Below are positions 49,325 through 61,205 of a DNA stretch of 64,000 nucleotides, in pieces; position 1 is the stretch's first letter, and every line of letters starts with the position of its first letter. The translations under genes were made by a program, and so were the position numbers. Location: positions 10,700,692 to 10,764,691 of the forward strand of contig NC_135039.1 in NCBI RefSeq assembly GCF_051020975.1, in the 5' to 3' direction. The stretch is from Osmia lignaria lignaria (Eukaryota; Arthropoda; Insecta; Hymenoptera; Megachilidae). The notes beneath the pieces were generated by a model, which made no database searches, was not told the origin of the DNA, and saw only the letters and a list, made by a program, of their open reading frames with translations.

Positions 49325-51798
49325 TTACGATAATTTAATCCAATCAGCACAGTTTGAACTGGCCATAAGCGTTTCCATCTCGTCTCGACCTCGGTAAAAC
49401 GGAGGTCTCTCGTTGATCCTTTGCGGTGGTCTTTCCAAAATACCAACAGGAACGTACCTGAAATTTATTTATTAAGGGGTTACGCCTAGTTGGGATCGGG
49501 TAATTTTCAAGATTTTTTTTAAAATAAAATGTTAAATAATGAGGGATCTTATTTGAAATCAAAACTAAAGAAGATTGAGTTAGTATATTGTATTATTAAG
49601 GGCTTGAACGAAGGATTTTTAATTTCGTTGAAAAATTTTTTTTTATCACAAAGAAAAAATTTGACCACTTCAAAAACCAGATTTTTCAGTAAAATTCTTG
49701 TCATTTTGGTGAAAATCAAAATTTCGCAAAACCCTTCGTTCAGGCCCTTAACAATACAATATACTAACTCAATCTTCTTTGGTTTTGATTTTCAATAAGC
49801 GGTTTGGAAAAGGGCATTTATTATAATATAATAAACGTACCTATGCAAGAAAGATATCCATTCCAACATAAACCTCCTCGTCGTTTCAACCCCCCGAGTG
49901 TCCGAACCCCAATGTTCAAGACCATAATTGGTATACTTTTTCAAGATTTCAAATCTCTCATTGCTGGATATATCTATCAATTTTTTTTCCTTTATTTCTG
50001 TGAATATCCATGGCTTTATCAATGCACCACGACCTATAGTAATACCAGAGACACTTGTGTAAGTGTCTCGTACTCTTTGATAGTCATCAAACGATAGGAT
50101 ATCCCCATTTCCAAACACTGGAACAGGTTGTGCCACTTTAGCACATTTTTCTATATAATCCCAATCAGCTAATTTTGTATACCTTTGTTCACGAGATCGT
50201 CCATGGACCTGGATTAAAAGATAATAATTGATTAAAATGTTGCAATATATTTCATAATAACCATAGAATGTAAATTTAATATAATAATTAACTTACTCAC
50301 AGTAATCATGGATACTCCCCATTCACTGAACTTTGGCATTAAATTATGAGCGACTGGTTTATCTATATAAACACCTGTCCTAGATTTTATTGTTAAAGGT
50401 ATATCCATAATTTGATTAACTGATTTTACTACAGTTTCGAGGACGTTTAATCGGTTAAGCATCCCACTGCCTCCTCCTTGTCTATAAATTAAATCGATAG
50501 GACAACCCAGGTTCAAGTCTATGAAATCAACGTCAATCTCTTGGTTTAGCAATTGGGCGCATCTGGTCAACACACCTGGATTATTACCACAAAGCTGTAC
50601 TCCAAATATATCCTCTGATTCATGCCTTTTTACAAGCGCCCACTCTTCATGGGCCCCTTTTAATATTCTGGGCGCTAAAGCCATTTCTCCACAGGTTATA
50701 TCAGCTCCATATTCTTTACAGATTCTTCTGAAAGGTAAGTTACCGACTGTTGTTAAAGGGCTCAATAGTATCTTATCTTCCCAGTCTATTTTTTTCTTCT
50801 CTACATTTCTACATTTTATTAAATCAGAATCTTCGACTGGCCCTAGTTTCTGTTCTGTAGTATCGTTTTCAGAGTTCTTATCATTAGAATCATTTCTAAT
50901 TTGTGGTTCGGTTACTTTGGAAGACTGCTCGATTTGTTTGGCACTTTCTAATTTTTTCCTAGATGGTTCATTCGCTTTAACAACTTTTTCTGCTTTGGAA
51001 AAATTGTATTTGTGTTTCCTCAGCTGAATCTGAAGATGTTTCGTTAATTGATTCTTCGTAGAAGGTGGCAGTTTCTTGAATTCCTCTTCCTTTTCCTTAT
51101 CCACGATATTTAAACCATCTTCTAATAAATGTTTGGAGCCCATTCTGCAGGCAGCACCCCTTGGGCACCTGCCAGTGATGTTAAATAGGTAACACTCATC
51201 TCCAATATCAGCTGGTTTTATTTTTAGATATTGTACTCTGTCGTGCAAGAACGTGCATCGTTTATTATCACATTTCTTTTCAGGTTCTCCAACCGCTTGG
51301 TCCGCTATCCAAGGACACAAATTCAATTCGCGTTGTGCCTTGAAAGGCGGTGGTCTTGCTTTATTTTGACCCCTGAGCTTTTCCCTTTTATCATCGCCTT
51401 TTAATTTTTTTAACGGTGGTTCATGCGATACATCCTCATCTGAATTAGTTGTACTAGTGGATACCTTTTCTTTATCAGTTTTTGTTAAACATTCTTCACT
51501 TAGAAGTCTTATGTGATCTCCAATAATGTACCTGCAACGATATCGATACAATTACCAATACTTTGAAATTAAAAGGTGTAACAATGAACGATGACAACAA
51601 ACCACGCGGTTTTCACGTGTTAAGGTTAAGGAACGTGAAAGCACAAGAAATTGTAATAACTCATAAAAATCTAATAATTATAATGAATATAATAATATTT
51701 GCTTACTCTTCTTTAATTACACATACACCTTTTTGTTTATCTTCGCTATAATCAAAGGAACAATCTTCTGTACATTTTTCACTGTACTCCGCCATCAT
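49325..51798 (-). CDS. Dus3: tRNA-dihydrouridine(47) synthase [NAD(P)+]-like, DUS3L orthologue (607 aa)
   Basis: Exons 51798-51707, 51531-50301, 50208-49841 and 49457-49325 total 1824 nt with phases closing. The enzyme is a flavin-dependent reductase that makes dihydrouridine at position 47 in the variable loop of tRNAs. Residues ~103-165 hold two Cys/His clusters of CCCH zinc-finger type (CDNKRCTFLH, and CYLFNITGRC with GAACRMGSKH), as in eukaryotic DUS3. Residues ~170-275 are a charged, low-complexity linker. The TIM-barrel Dus domain starts at ~279 (ILLSPLTTVGNLPFRRIC). The catalytic cysteine is Cys374 in DLNLGCPIDLIY, and IKSRTGV, VHGRSREQRYTK and GNGDI follow. The C-terminus ends DWIKLS. 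Two ATGs stand in tandem at 51798 and 51795; the first is used here. Intron 3 holds a foldback element. Confidence 0.94.
49553..49796. mobile_element. ~245-bp foldback MITE in Dus3 intron 3
   Basis: TGAAATCAAAACTAAAGAAG / CTTCTTTGGTTTTGATTTTCA and AACGAAGG / CCTTCGTT pair as ~60-bp inverted arms around an AT-rich loop. Confidence 0.75.
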
Positions 51799-52621
51799 GA
51801 TGTATCGAATCGAAACAGATCGATCGTTAGTGATTTCTGCTAATTTGGCAACTTTTTCAAGTAAAAACATTGCATATTAAATGAAACGAAATGAACATAG
51901 CAATAGTTAATTAGAAAATTAAAAAAGAAGAATAATTTAAATTCGAAACACTTGTTTGACAATGTTTAATATTGGTTATTTGATTAAACATTATTTTAAA
52001 AATGTCGACTTTCGATTATCGAAGGATTTTTAAAATGAATTTATAAGTTCATTCAGTTCCATTTGTCCGGCCGTTAAAATAGACGCATTAAAATTGAGTC
52101 TGCGATTAATTAGTTAATAATATTCAAGGTAAATGGTTATTGAAATAGAAATGTTGAGTACACGCATTATATAAGTTTTACATAACGAATTATAAATATG
52201 TATATGTATTTAATCCTGGAGTGAAACGCTAAAAGATATCTGAAAATGTAAAACGAAATAATATTTAATTATTCCGCTGCACTGATTAATCATGGGAAGT
52301 ATACTAACTTTCTTAAACATAAACATACTTATTTGAATGAAAATTGATCATTTAAATGCTGCTTACCTTTGCCCCGACTAGGTGATAAGCATGATTACAA
52401 AGCAACAGTGATTCTCAGCCGGACAACAACCATTCGCTATTTTTACACACTAATTTTACGCAACAAAATATCATTTTTAATATACATATCTTTTTGCTAT
52501 TAACTACTGTGTCCAATTTTTATTCATATCATTTTACCTCTTAACATACACCTATTTTTTAAATAATCGAAGAATTCAAGATAAATAAAAGAAATGGAAA
52601 TCCACGGCTTATTGATACCTA

Positions 52622-52861
52622 CAGGGCCGGCCCTGGGCCTAGGTAGACTAGGCGGGCGACTAGGGCCCCCCAAGGTCCAGGGCCCCCATAAGACGATTTT
52701 GAATATTAATGTAAATGCAAATCTAAATTAATTATACAAGTTTTAACGTTAATTTTATGAATTTTATAAATTTTCTTTGAGTTACTTTTTTTTGTCATTT
52801 ATGCGAAGGGGCGCTTTTTCGGTGCTCGCCTCGGATCCCCGAAATTTCAAAGCCGGCCCTG
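52622..52861. mobile_element. hAT-like CAGGGCCGGCCCTG element
   Basis: CAGGGCCGGCCCTGGGCCTAG at the left, AAAGCCGGCCCTG at the right. The interior matches the 41.7-kb copy (AGGGCCCCCCAAGGTCCAGG, AATTAATTATACAAG). No target duplication is evident. Confidence 0.7.
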
Positions 52862-53266
52862 AGTACTATCTAGTATAAACAGAAATAATTAACAAGACCG
52901 TTGCGGCTCGATATCGCGTGCGTAATTAACAATGACATTCATCAGATCACGCGATATCGCGGGTAAGGAGCCAACGGTGAACCAAAAATCCTTGAAAAAA
53001 TATGGAATTCGTTATCAGTAAACGTGTGAAATTTTATGTGGAAATTGATAATCGTTATCGAGGAATTGGCCAATGAAAAAATACGAGAAAGTTTCAAAAG
53101 TTCTTGAGATTTTCTTAAAATGATGCAAACAAAGCGGAGAGGCCGGTGCGCGTGCGATTCTTCTTTGCGCCTGCCTGCCTCCTTTTCACGTGTCCCCGTA
53201 CACACACGACGGCTTTTTAACAAGAAACGTTCACCAAGCTGAAATTCATTAACGACAGTTTAGAAG

Positions 53267-53357
53267 GGTCAGAGCCGCGACGCGGTTCAATTGATCCGTT
53301 CTGGTGAAACGCGTCTACCAATTGAATCAGTGAATAATATCGTGACACTGGATACCG
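53267..53357 (+). other. Probable 5' UTR exon of the SLC5 gene (3' boundary supported, start unknown)
   Basis: A consensus donor CCG|GTAAGT lies at 53357/53358, upstream of a coding exon that begins with an acceptor (TTTTAG at 54016-54021) nine bases before its ATG. No open frame is needed. The 5' limit given is arbitrary. Confidence 0.35.
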
Positions 53358-54030
53358 GTAAGTTATCAACGTGTTTCACGTTCTTACGGGCAATATCTTA
53401 CATCGTTAATAAATTACTGTTTAGGAGATTAGCTGTGTACAATCAGTCGGAGGCTCAAGATTGAAATAATCAAATTCTGGATACGTCTGGTGCAAGCACA
53501 TTAATTAAACGATTACGTAGAAATTCCGACTGATAAAGTATCGCCAATTACACGCCAGAATGATTTATATATGCATTGAATTTCTAATATATGAAAAAAA
53601 TCAATAGATGATATTGTAATTATCACATGATGTATAAATATAAGTAGCCAGAAATGTTTTTTTTTAATGTTATTTTGATTATAAGTATGATTATTTTGAT
53701 TTAGAAATATTTTATTATTAACATTTGTAAGAATTTTCTAATGTTATCATTAATTGCAAGATCTAAATGTAACAAAAGTCTAACGATGTATTAAAATTGC
53801 AACTACTAAAGCATGTTCTTAGGTAACGGTGTTAGCAAATATCATTTAATGTGTATTATAAAGATAGCAGGCTTAATAGAGAACAATAGACAGATTAGAT
53901 TGGGTTGTCCATGATAACTTGATACGATCATGTCTTACCTGAATAATTGTACCCTTAATATATGAAACATCAGTGAAAATATCAAGTTTTTTAATAAGCG
54001 TCATTTGTTTTATACTTTTAGGACAATAGT

Positions 54031-56648
54031 ATGGAAAAAACACTGCAATGGGAGGATTACTTAGTTATAGTAGCTACGCTATGCATAAGTATAGGTATTG
54101 GTATTTATTACCGATTCAGTGGTGGACGTCAAAAGACTATGGAGGTGTGTATTTCAATTATATAGCACATTCTTAAATATCATACTTTAATAATGCTGAG
54201 TTTATCTTTTTTTAATAGGAGTATTTTGTTGCAAGCAGATCGATGAGCATTATGCCTGTAGGTGTTGCGCTTGTAGTTTCCTTCATGTCAGCGATTACAT
54301 TGTTAGGTGTTTCTGCAGAAAATTACACATACGGAACACAGTTTGTAGTAATTAATTTATCGTATCTCATAGGAACTCCTCTTGTTTGTTATGGATTTTT
54401 ACCAGTATTCTTTAAACTTCAAGCAACAAGTGCTTACGAGGTAGGTACAATAAATACAATTGAAATTACACAGTTTGCCTAAAAGTTGTACTCTTATCTT
54501 TTCAGTACTTAGAGAAACGTTTTGGTATAAAAGCTAGAACAATGGCTAGCTTTGTATACTGGCTTCAGTTGCTTTTGTACTCAGGCGTTGTACTGTATGC
54601 ACCTGCTTTAGCGTTAGAAGCAACAACAGGAATTTCTAAAACTGGCAGTATTATTATTATCGGTCTTGTTTGCGCCTTCTATTCGAGCATAGGAGGCATT
54701 AAAGCTGTCCTAATAACAGATGTGTTCCAAGGATTGCTCATGTTTGTTAGTGTTTTTATTATTATTGTAACAGCAGCTAATGAAGCGGGAGGTTTAGACA
54801 AAATTTGGGAGATAGCGCAAGCAGGAAATAGAATTGAATTTGATAGGTACTATATTTATTGTAATAAATAAAATTTAGGTAAAAAATGTTTGTAGATGTA
54901 TGCAGAATGAATCATTCTTTTATTTTCTCTTTTTGTAAAAATTAATTGAAAATATGTCTATAGTATTTCTATAGACCCCACAGTACGACACACTTGGTGG
55001 TCACTCAATATTGGAGGTTTATTTACATTTTTGTCATTATACGGTGTAAATCAAGTTCAAGTGCAACGTTTACTGACTGTGAGGTACGTATTAAGACTAA
55101 AAAAAAAAAAAGAATTAATTTATTACTTCATATGATATTTGTAGGGATATAAAAGCAGCTCAGAAAGCACTTTGGTTGGCATGGCCAATTTTATCAATAC
55201 TTTCAATTACTACGTGTTTCTCAGGACTAGCAATATATAGTAAATACTACAACTGCGATCCTTTGCTTCAGCATAAGATATCATCTACTGATATGTTGAT
55301 GCCATATTATGTTATGGACACCATGTCTGATAAGCCTGGTCTAGCTGGCCTTTTCATAGCAGGTAAAATTTCCAGTTACTCTATAATAAAATATTTTTCA
55401 TTTTTAATATTTAAATACTTGCTGTTGACACGTGAAGGAATGTGGCAACGAGTATTATGATTCCTTCACATATTTTTTGCTTAGGTATCTTTAGTGCTGG
55501 CCTCAGCACTATCTCAGCGGCATTAAATTCATTGGCAGCAGTAACATTAGAAGATTATTTGAAACCAGTATATAGAAAATGTTGTGCTAAGGAATTCTCA
55601 GCCACGACCTCAACGACTTTAGCCAAAATACTTGCTTTCCTTTATGGAATTCTTTCCATCGCTTTAGCATTCTTGGCACAGCTATTAGGTGGCGTTTTGC
55701 AGGTGCTCTCTTTAAACCAACGATCACTCTTAATACAATTATTATATAGAATTAAATTAAACTTGATGTATTATCTTTGTAGGCAGGTTTGACAATATTC
55801 GGTGTAGTAGGTGGTCCACTTTTAGGACTCTTTACCCTTGGTATGCTCACTGAAACTGCATCAGAAATTGGATCTGTAACTGGTGCTACTATATCCTTAG
55901 CACTTTTATTCTGGACTGCTTTTGGACAGCCAAGACCAACTCCTCCAACTCTCCCAACGAGCGATGCTGGTTGTACAAATGCAACTATCCTTTCTTCAGA
56001 AACACAATTCTCACAGTAAGGGACAATTAACGTTCAGTAAAATATTATTGTTGAAATTAATTTGATTTTTTCTTTTTCTTACAATTAACGTTGTATCAGT
56101 AAAATATTATTATTGAAATTAATTTGATTATTTCTTTTTCTTACAATTAATGTTATATCAGTAAAATATTATTGTTGAAATTAATTTGATTATTTCTTTT
56201 TCTTACAATTAACGTAGTATCAGTAAAATATTATTGTTGAAATTAATTTATTTCTTTTTCTTACAATTAACGTTGTATCAGTAAAATATTATCGTTGAAA
56301 TTAATTTGATTTTTTCTCTTTAGGACATCAAACGATTCGTCTTATTTTTACTTATACCGAATCTCTTACATGTGGTACTGCCCCCTTGGATTTGTGCTGA
56401 CATTTGTGATAGGACTGTTGCTCAGTGTCTGTATAAACCGTATGTTTAAGAAGCCAAAAGTTGAGCTGGATACCAACTTGTTCTTTCCTATGGTAGGAGA
56501 ACGTATACGTCGTAGACGCGAGAGGATTTTAGAATCAAGCGAAGACGATGTACCAAAAGATAACACCGCACAGAGAAAGTACGTTTTTACTATCAAACCG
56601 ACCAACGATCAAGAGAATATGGATGAATATAACATTACCAGAGTCTAA
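54031..56648 (+). CDS. SLC5 sodium-coupled solute transporter (SMCT/SMVT-like), 596 aa
   Basis: Eight coding exons: 54031-54144, 54219-54440, 54506-54846, 54964-55083, 55145-55362, 55485-55702, 55783-56015 and 56324-56648. Total 1791 nt, phases closing. It is an integral-membrane Na+ symporter of the LeuT-fold solute:sodium symporter family. Typical blocks are WEDYLVIVATLC (TM1), EYFVASRSMSIMPVG, the signature region YEYLEKRFGIKARTMASF, LLLYSGVVLYAPALALEATTG, DPTVRHTWWSLNIGG, GLFIAGIFSAGLSTISAALN and GGPLLGLFTLGM. About 13 helices can be counted, and the C-tail is polar with an RRRRER cluster. Insect members are usually named sodium-coupled monocarboxylate or multivitamin transporters; the substrate cannot be read from sequence. 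A likely 5' UTR exon ends at 53357 (donor GTAAGT) and the acceptor at 54020-54021 precedes the ATG. Intron 7 is a minisatellite. Confidence 0.92.
56033..56322. repeat. ~61-bp minisatellite filling SLC5 intron 7
   Basis: About five units of AGTAAAATATTATTGTTGAA plus AATTTGATTWTTTCTTTTTC and TTACAATTAACGTTGTATC, period 58-62 bp. It occupies nearly the whole intron, up to its polypyrimidine tract. Confidence 0.88.
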
Positions 56649-57549
56649 TGTAATTCTTTGTCAACCGCCTTACTTTCTTCGTGTGGCGTTTTAGGTTTTA
56701 GACATTCCATATTTATGGCTGAAAGAAAACGTTTAAATTATTGTTGTAGTCTTAAGCGTTACCAAATAATGTCTATACAGTTGATTCTTATCTGGAGAAC
56801 AGCAAAATGCCCAAAATGTTTTTTGTTTCTTGGGCATGTTAATTTTAAGCACTGATATAGCATTAGAAAAGAAACTATTGAATCTAGTTTGCAATATTGG
56901 TGCTTTTAATTCAATTGTATTTATGCGCTACTTAACATATACCTAGTTGTTAGAAAAATGTCTTCCATCCGTTGTCTCTAAACTGCCATTTTATATTTTA
57001 TCTATGTATGCACATTTTATGGAAATGTCTAATTGGGTGTACATTTTTGAAAGCTTTTGTTTGTTTTACGTATCACAGATGGTAATTTAGTAGAATGTAA
57101 ATTATACTTTTTAAAATTTAGCCAGCGAAACTTGAGGTTCATTAAAAATGATATTTTTATGTTTTTCATCGCCTAAAGATAAGAGTGTTGCAACAGGGAA
57201 GGGACTTGGACGTTTTAAGTTATTTGCATACAGTGCAAGCTATTATTGCTTAGTGATAACAAAAGTACAATACTCTAATCACAGAAACAAGGGATCCTAA
57301 TATATCTTGAGAGCCTCTAAATAGAAGAATAATATATATTTTTGTGAGTTATGAATGTGTCTCGTGAGAAACAATTTTCATATTGTACAAAAAAGGTATA
57401 ATATCAAAGAAGGTTTTGTAAAAACGTGTTTGTAATATATTAGTTGCTGTATGCGATAAACGTAACGTTTAATTACCGTTCACTTTGTAAAGTGTAATAA
57501 TATCGCATATCATGTGTACATACTTTAAGTGTACAATACAGAAAGGGTT

Positions 57550-57555
57550 AATAAA
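57550..57555 (+). promoter_or_regulatory. Candidate polyadenylation signal of the SLC5 gene
   Basis: AATAAA about 900 bp after the stop, followed by a GTGTGGGCTTGTGTG GT-rich stretch typical of a downstream element. The implied 3' UTR is 56649 to ~57580. Confidence 0.6.
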
Positions 57556-59979
57556 GCACTGTGTGGGCTTGTGTGCAGAATAGGAATAATTCCTTTTAAT
57601 CTTTTTTGTATTATCCTATTCCTTTAACATCCAGATTCTGTAACTATGCTCTTTCCTTAAATTTCCAGGAATTGATTTTATGAAATTCAGTTTAGGAAAG
57701 AGAAGTAATGAAGAAACAACTTTGAAGATGTCCAGAGAAAACAAAGAACAGTCCAAAGTGGTTCAAAAGAAGTTCACCAAGTCCAGATCAAACTACTAGT
57801 GGCTAGTTGAAACCAGTTTCAATTTATCTGTGACTCGCGCTTCGATTGCCACCGGGCTTTCTTTAATTATTTTTCCTGCGAAACGTGCTCGTCATTTTCC
57901 GCCATCACTTTGTCTAATAGACTATTAATTCATTAAGAAATTATACTGATGTTACGCTTTCTATTACTAGGTGACAAATGGCTTGGTAGTTTATGGCATT
58001 TTGTAGAAACTGACTTATTTATGACATTCATACAAGGCTCTTTATAAGCTCAGAAGTTTAATTCTTTGTAATTTGAAGTACTGGAACAGATGAAACAGAA
58101 TTCTTTTAAAGTCAATATTCAATGTTATTTGCATAATTATATAATGTATCAGTCATTATATTCACCTATGTCACATGTGCTTCTGTTTATTTTGCCAGGA
58201 TTCCTTCTCCCTTCCTTTCTTCTTCTCTCTCCTCCTTATGGAATCTTTCACAACATACAATTTTTTGTTTACCTTTGAAATTAACGACTTTAGTGTCACA
58301 GTATTGTATTAGTGAAATTAAGTAAGAAACGTAGGATAGAATGATGATCTGAAAAATGAGATAAAGGGATCATATAGAGTATTTAAGAAGAAATTTTGTA
58401 TGATTGTGTGTGTTCTCAGCATATTCATTTTATAAAAGAAAAACACTTGGATATGAAGATATAATTCTGTTTGACTGACATTTAGACAAAGAATGTATGT
58501 GACAAAAGGGTAAGGATCATTATTTCAGTTAGTTAAGATACCTCAAAGATTTTGTAAATAGAATATAAATATTTTCAAGCAATCTAAAGTTCTTATTTTT
58601 CAAATATTTAACAATTTTGTAATTATAAGTAAATGTATCCCAAGACAGTGAAAAGCTAATAATTGATTTTGTAATAGGATTTGTAACTTATCATCACATC
58701 TGTTGGGTACTTCATTTGACTCTGTGAATTCATTCATGAACGAACGGTGCAACTTGTTTAACCCGTTATGAGTCATCGCGTTCTTAGTAAAATTAACATA
58801 ATCAGTAGAGGAAGAAAATTTCCTTATGCTATCTCATAGATGATCACAAGTATCTATCACATCCCAATCCTTTTTCACACGTGTACAGGATGTATACCTT
58901 ACACTGTCAGATATATTAATTTACAATTCATAAAAATAATTTATGGTGCAGAATAGTTACATTATCAAAATCATGTTTCATTAATGCCATCATGGTGTCC
59001 CTTGTAGTTATCTAGTTCAATTAAAGGTCAAGGTTCTCTGTAAGACAACTTTTCTTCTTCCAGGTCTTTACCACTTTTTCTAACAATAAGCAATTAAATA
59101 AAATGTTCATTTTATGGACAAGAAGATTATTAATAACTTAATTTTATTTCAAAATGATTCACTGCTTCATACAGTGAATCTCATATAACAATTTAATTGC
59201 TTAAACTGTACGTATGTTGGGTCCAAGAAAAGCACTAAAACGAAAAATTAAGTATCATCTTTGATTCATCAGAAAAATCTATGATTCTTAAGCTAACTTT
59301 ATGCAATTGGTAGAATATCATAAGTTACTGATCATTATAAATTAAAATATGTTGTTCAATATGGAGAATTTTAAAGAATGAGTTAATTGAAAGCATCAGG
59401 GAGACAAAACTTTGTGAAATATGATTTGTTTACCACCCTGGGAGTAGTAACTGGTTGAATCCTGTTTCAGCTGACTGTGAATATGGTTTTCAGGCCTATT
59501 CCGGTTCACGAGTCGATTTTTCAAGTTTCAATCTTCAGTTAATAGAGCTACCAGTGGTAGTTTATCAGCCCTCTTTATCGCGGATAGTATTGTGATCTTG
59601 TCAATAGTTGTTAGTGCATCTGATACTCGCAACAAGTACACCTCTTGGGTAAAAATTGATTTCTGCAAACGATGAAGAAGGAAATTATGGAAAATGTAAG
59701 TCTAAGATAAAGAAGAAAGTGAAAAGGCAAAGAAAACAATAATTTAATATCTTCTTTTTTCTTCTGGACCTGATTGTATTTCTTCTTCTTGCATGAAACT
59801 TCTTCGTAGTTCAATTATACTCTTCTCTAATTGTCTCATTCATAAGCTGTCCTTTTCTTGGAATGCCAATACTGAAATCATCTCTGGCTTAAGATTTCTT
59901 CCTGCAAAAACAAATATAATATTGATTGTGTTAAATGACGTAATTTAGTATTCAGTTTTTAATTAATATTCAATTAGTA

Positions 59980-60185
59980 TTAGGTGTACAAATTAATTCG
60001 GTACCTTTAATATTACACTTTCTATTTTAAATTCGAATATATTCCTGCGCTTTTGTGAATTTGAAAAATGGCGCGAGAATATGATATCGATAACAATAAA
60101 TTCAATGATTGTAGTTACTATAACTTCTTAAAAATAAGAAATTAATTAAAAACAGAAAAGGCATCGAATTAATTTGTACACCTAA
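59980..60185. mobile_element. Mariner-type MITE, copy 3
   Basis: 206 bp with ends TTAGGTGTACAAATTAATTC and its inverse, flanked by TA. The single core contains TGCGCTTTTGTGAATTTG and ATGGCGCGAGA. Confidence 0.82.
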
Positions 60186-60982
60186 TAATTATAAATCCAG
60201 ATAGACAATCTAATCTTCATAATCAAATTACGTCAAACATTAACAAGCATCGATTTACAGTTTCATCATCTGGAATCTGAAAATGCGAGTTTTTTATAAA
60301 CAAAGGAAATTTTTTAACCTTCCAGTTGAAGTAAAAAGCTTCAGAAGTTTTCAAATTTCAATGATTAATAAAATAAAGAAGCACGTTAAACGTTGCTTTG
60401 GTATTGTTAAAAGAAGAAAATAGAATTCAATAAGATTTGAGTAACACTTGAGTAGTTATCTGCCCTTTAAAATGTCAACAGAAGTCTTGTTTGGACTTCT
60501 TCAAGTTTGTAGACAGCAATTTTAAAACACATTTTGACTGTCATCATAAACTGTAAAGTGAAACCATAATTCCAGAGACCATAAGAGAATCTAATTCTAT
60601 TTAAAAGGATCTGAAGAGGCTTGTAACACTAACATGGATCGATTGAGGACTCAGTAACTCTATTTGGGACTAATTAAGTTACGCCACAGTTAAAAGATCC
60701 TTTCAATTCAATCGTTCTTCTCTTTTTTAAATCCAGATCATGTTATATGAGGGTTACTATTCAATCACTGATCCCTCATCAACTAATATATGCTAATTAC
60801 TTAAATTACTCAGCTGAAGAATTAATGATGATACTCAGTAACAAATTTTCTTCACTAGATTGATTTGCTGTTATACAAAACAATGTAATAAAACTGCATC
60901 ATAATCAATGTATGAACCAATTGTTAATGAATTCTGAGTACATACTCAAATCTTACTCAACAATTTCATCAGTACAATATTA

Positions 60983-61205
60983 TTAGGTGTACAAATTAAT
61001 TCGGTACCTTTAATAATAACTTTCTTAGTAACTATATTAAATTCGAACATTTTCCCGCGCTTTTGTGAATTTGAAAAATGGCGCGAGAATATGATATTGA
61101 TAACAATAAATTCAATAATTGTAGTTATTATAACTTCTTAAAAATAAGCCATTAATTAAAAAAAGAATAGGCACCGAATTAATTTGTGCACCTATTAATT
61201 ATACC
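60983..61205. mobile_element. Mariner-type MITE, copy 4
   Basis: Ends TTAGGTGTACAAATTAATTC / GAATTAATTTGTGCACC. Very similar to copy 3 across the core. Confidence 0.8.

Noticed and set aside
50521..51027. 168-codon plus-strand frame
   Set aside because: It is antisense to the main coding exon of Dus3; the minus-strand frame carries all the family motifs.
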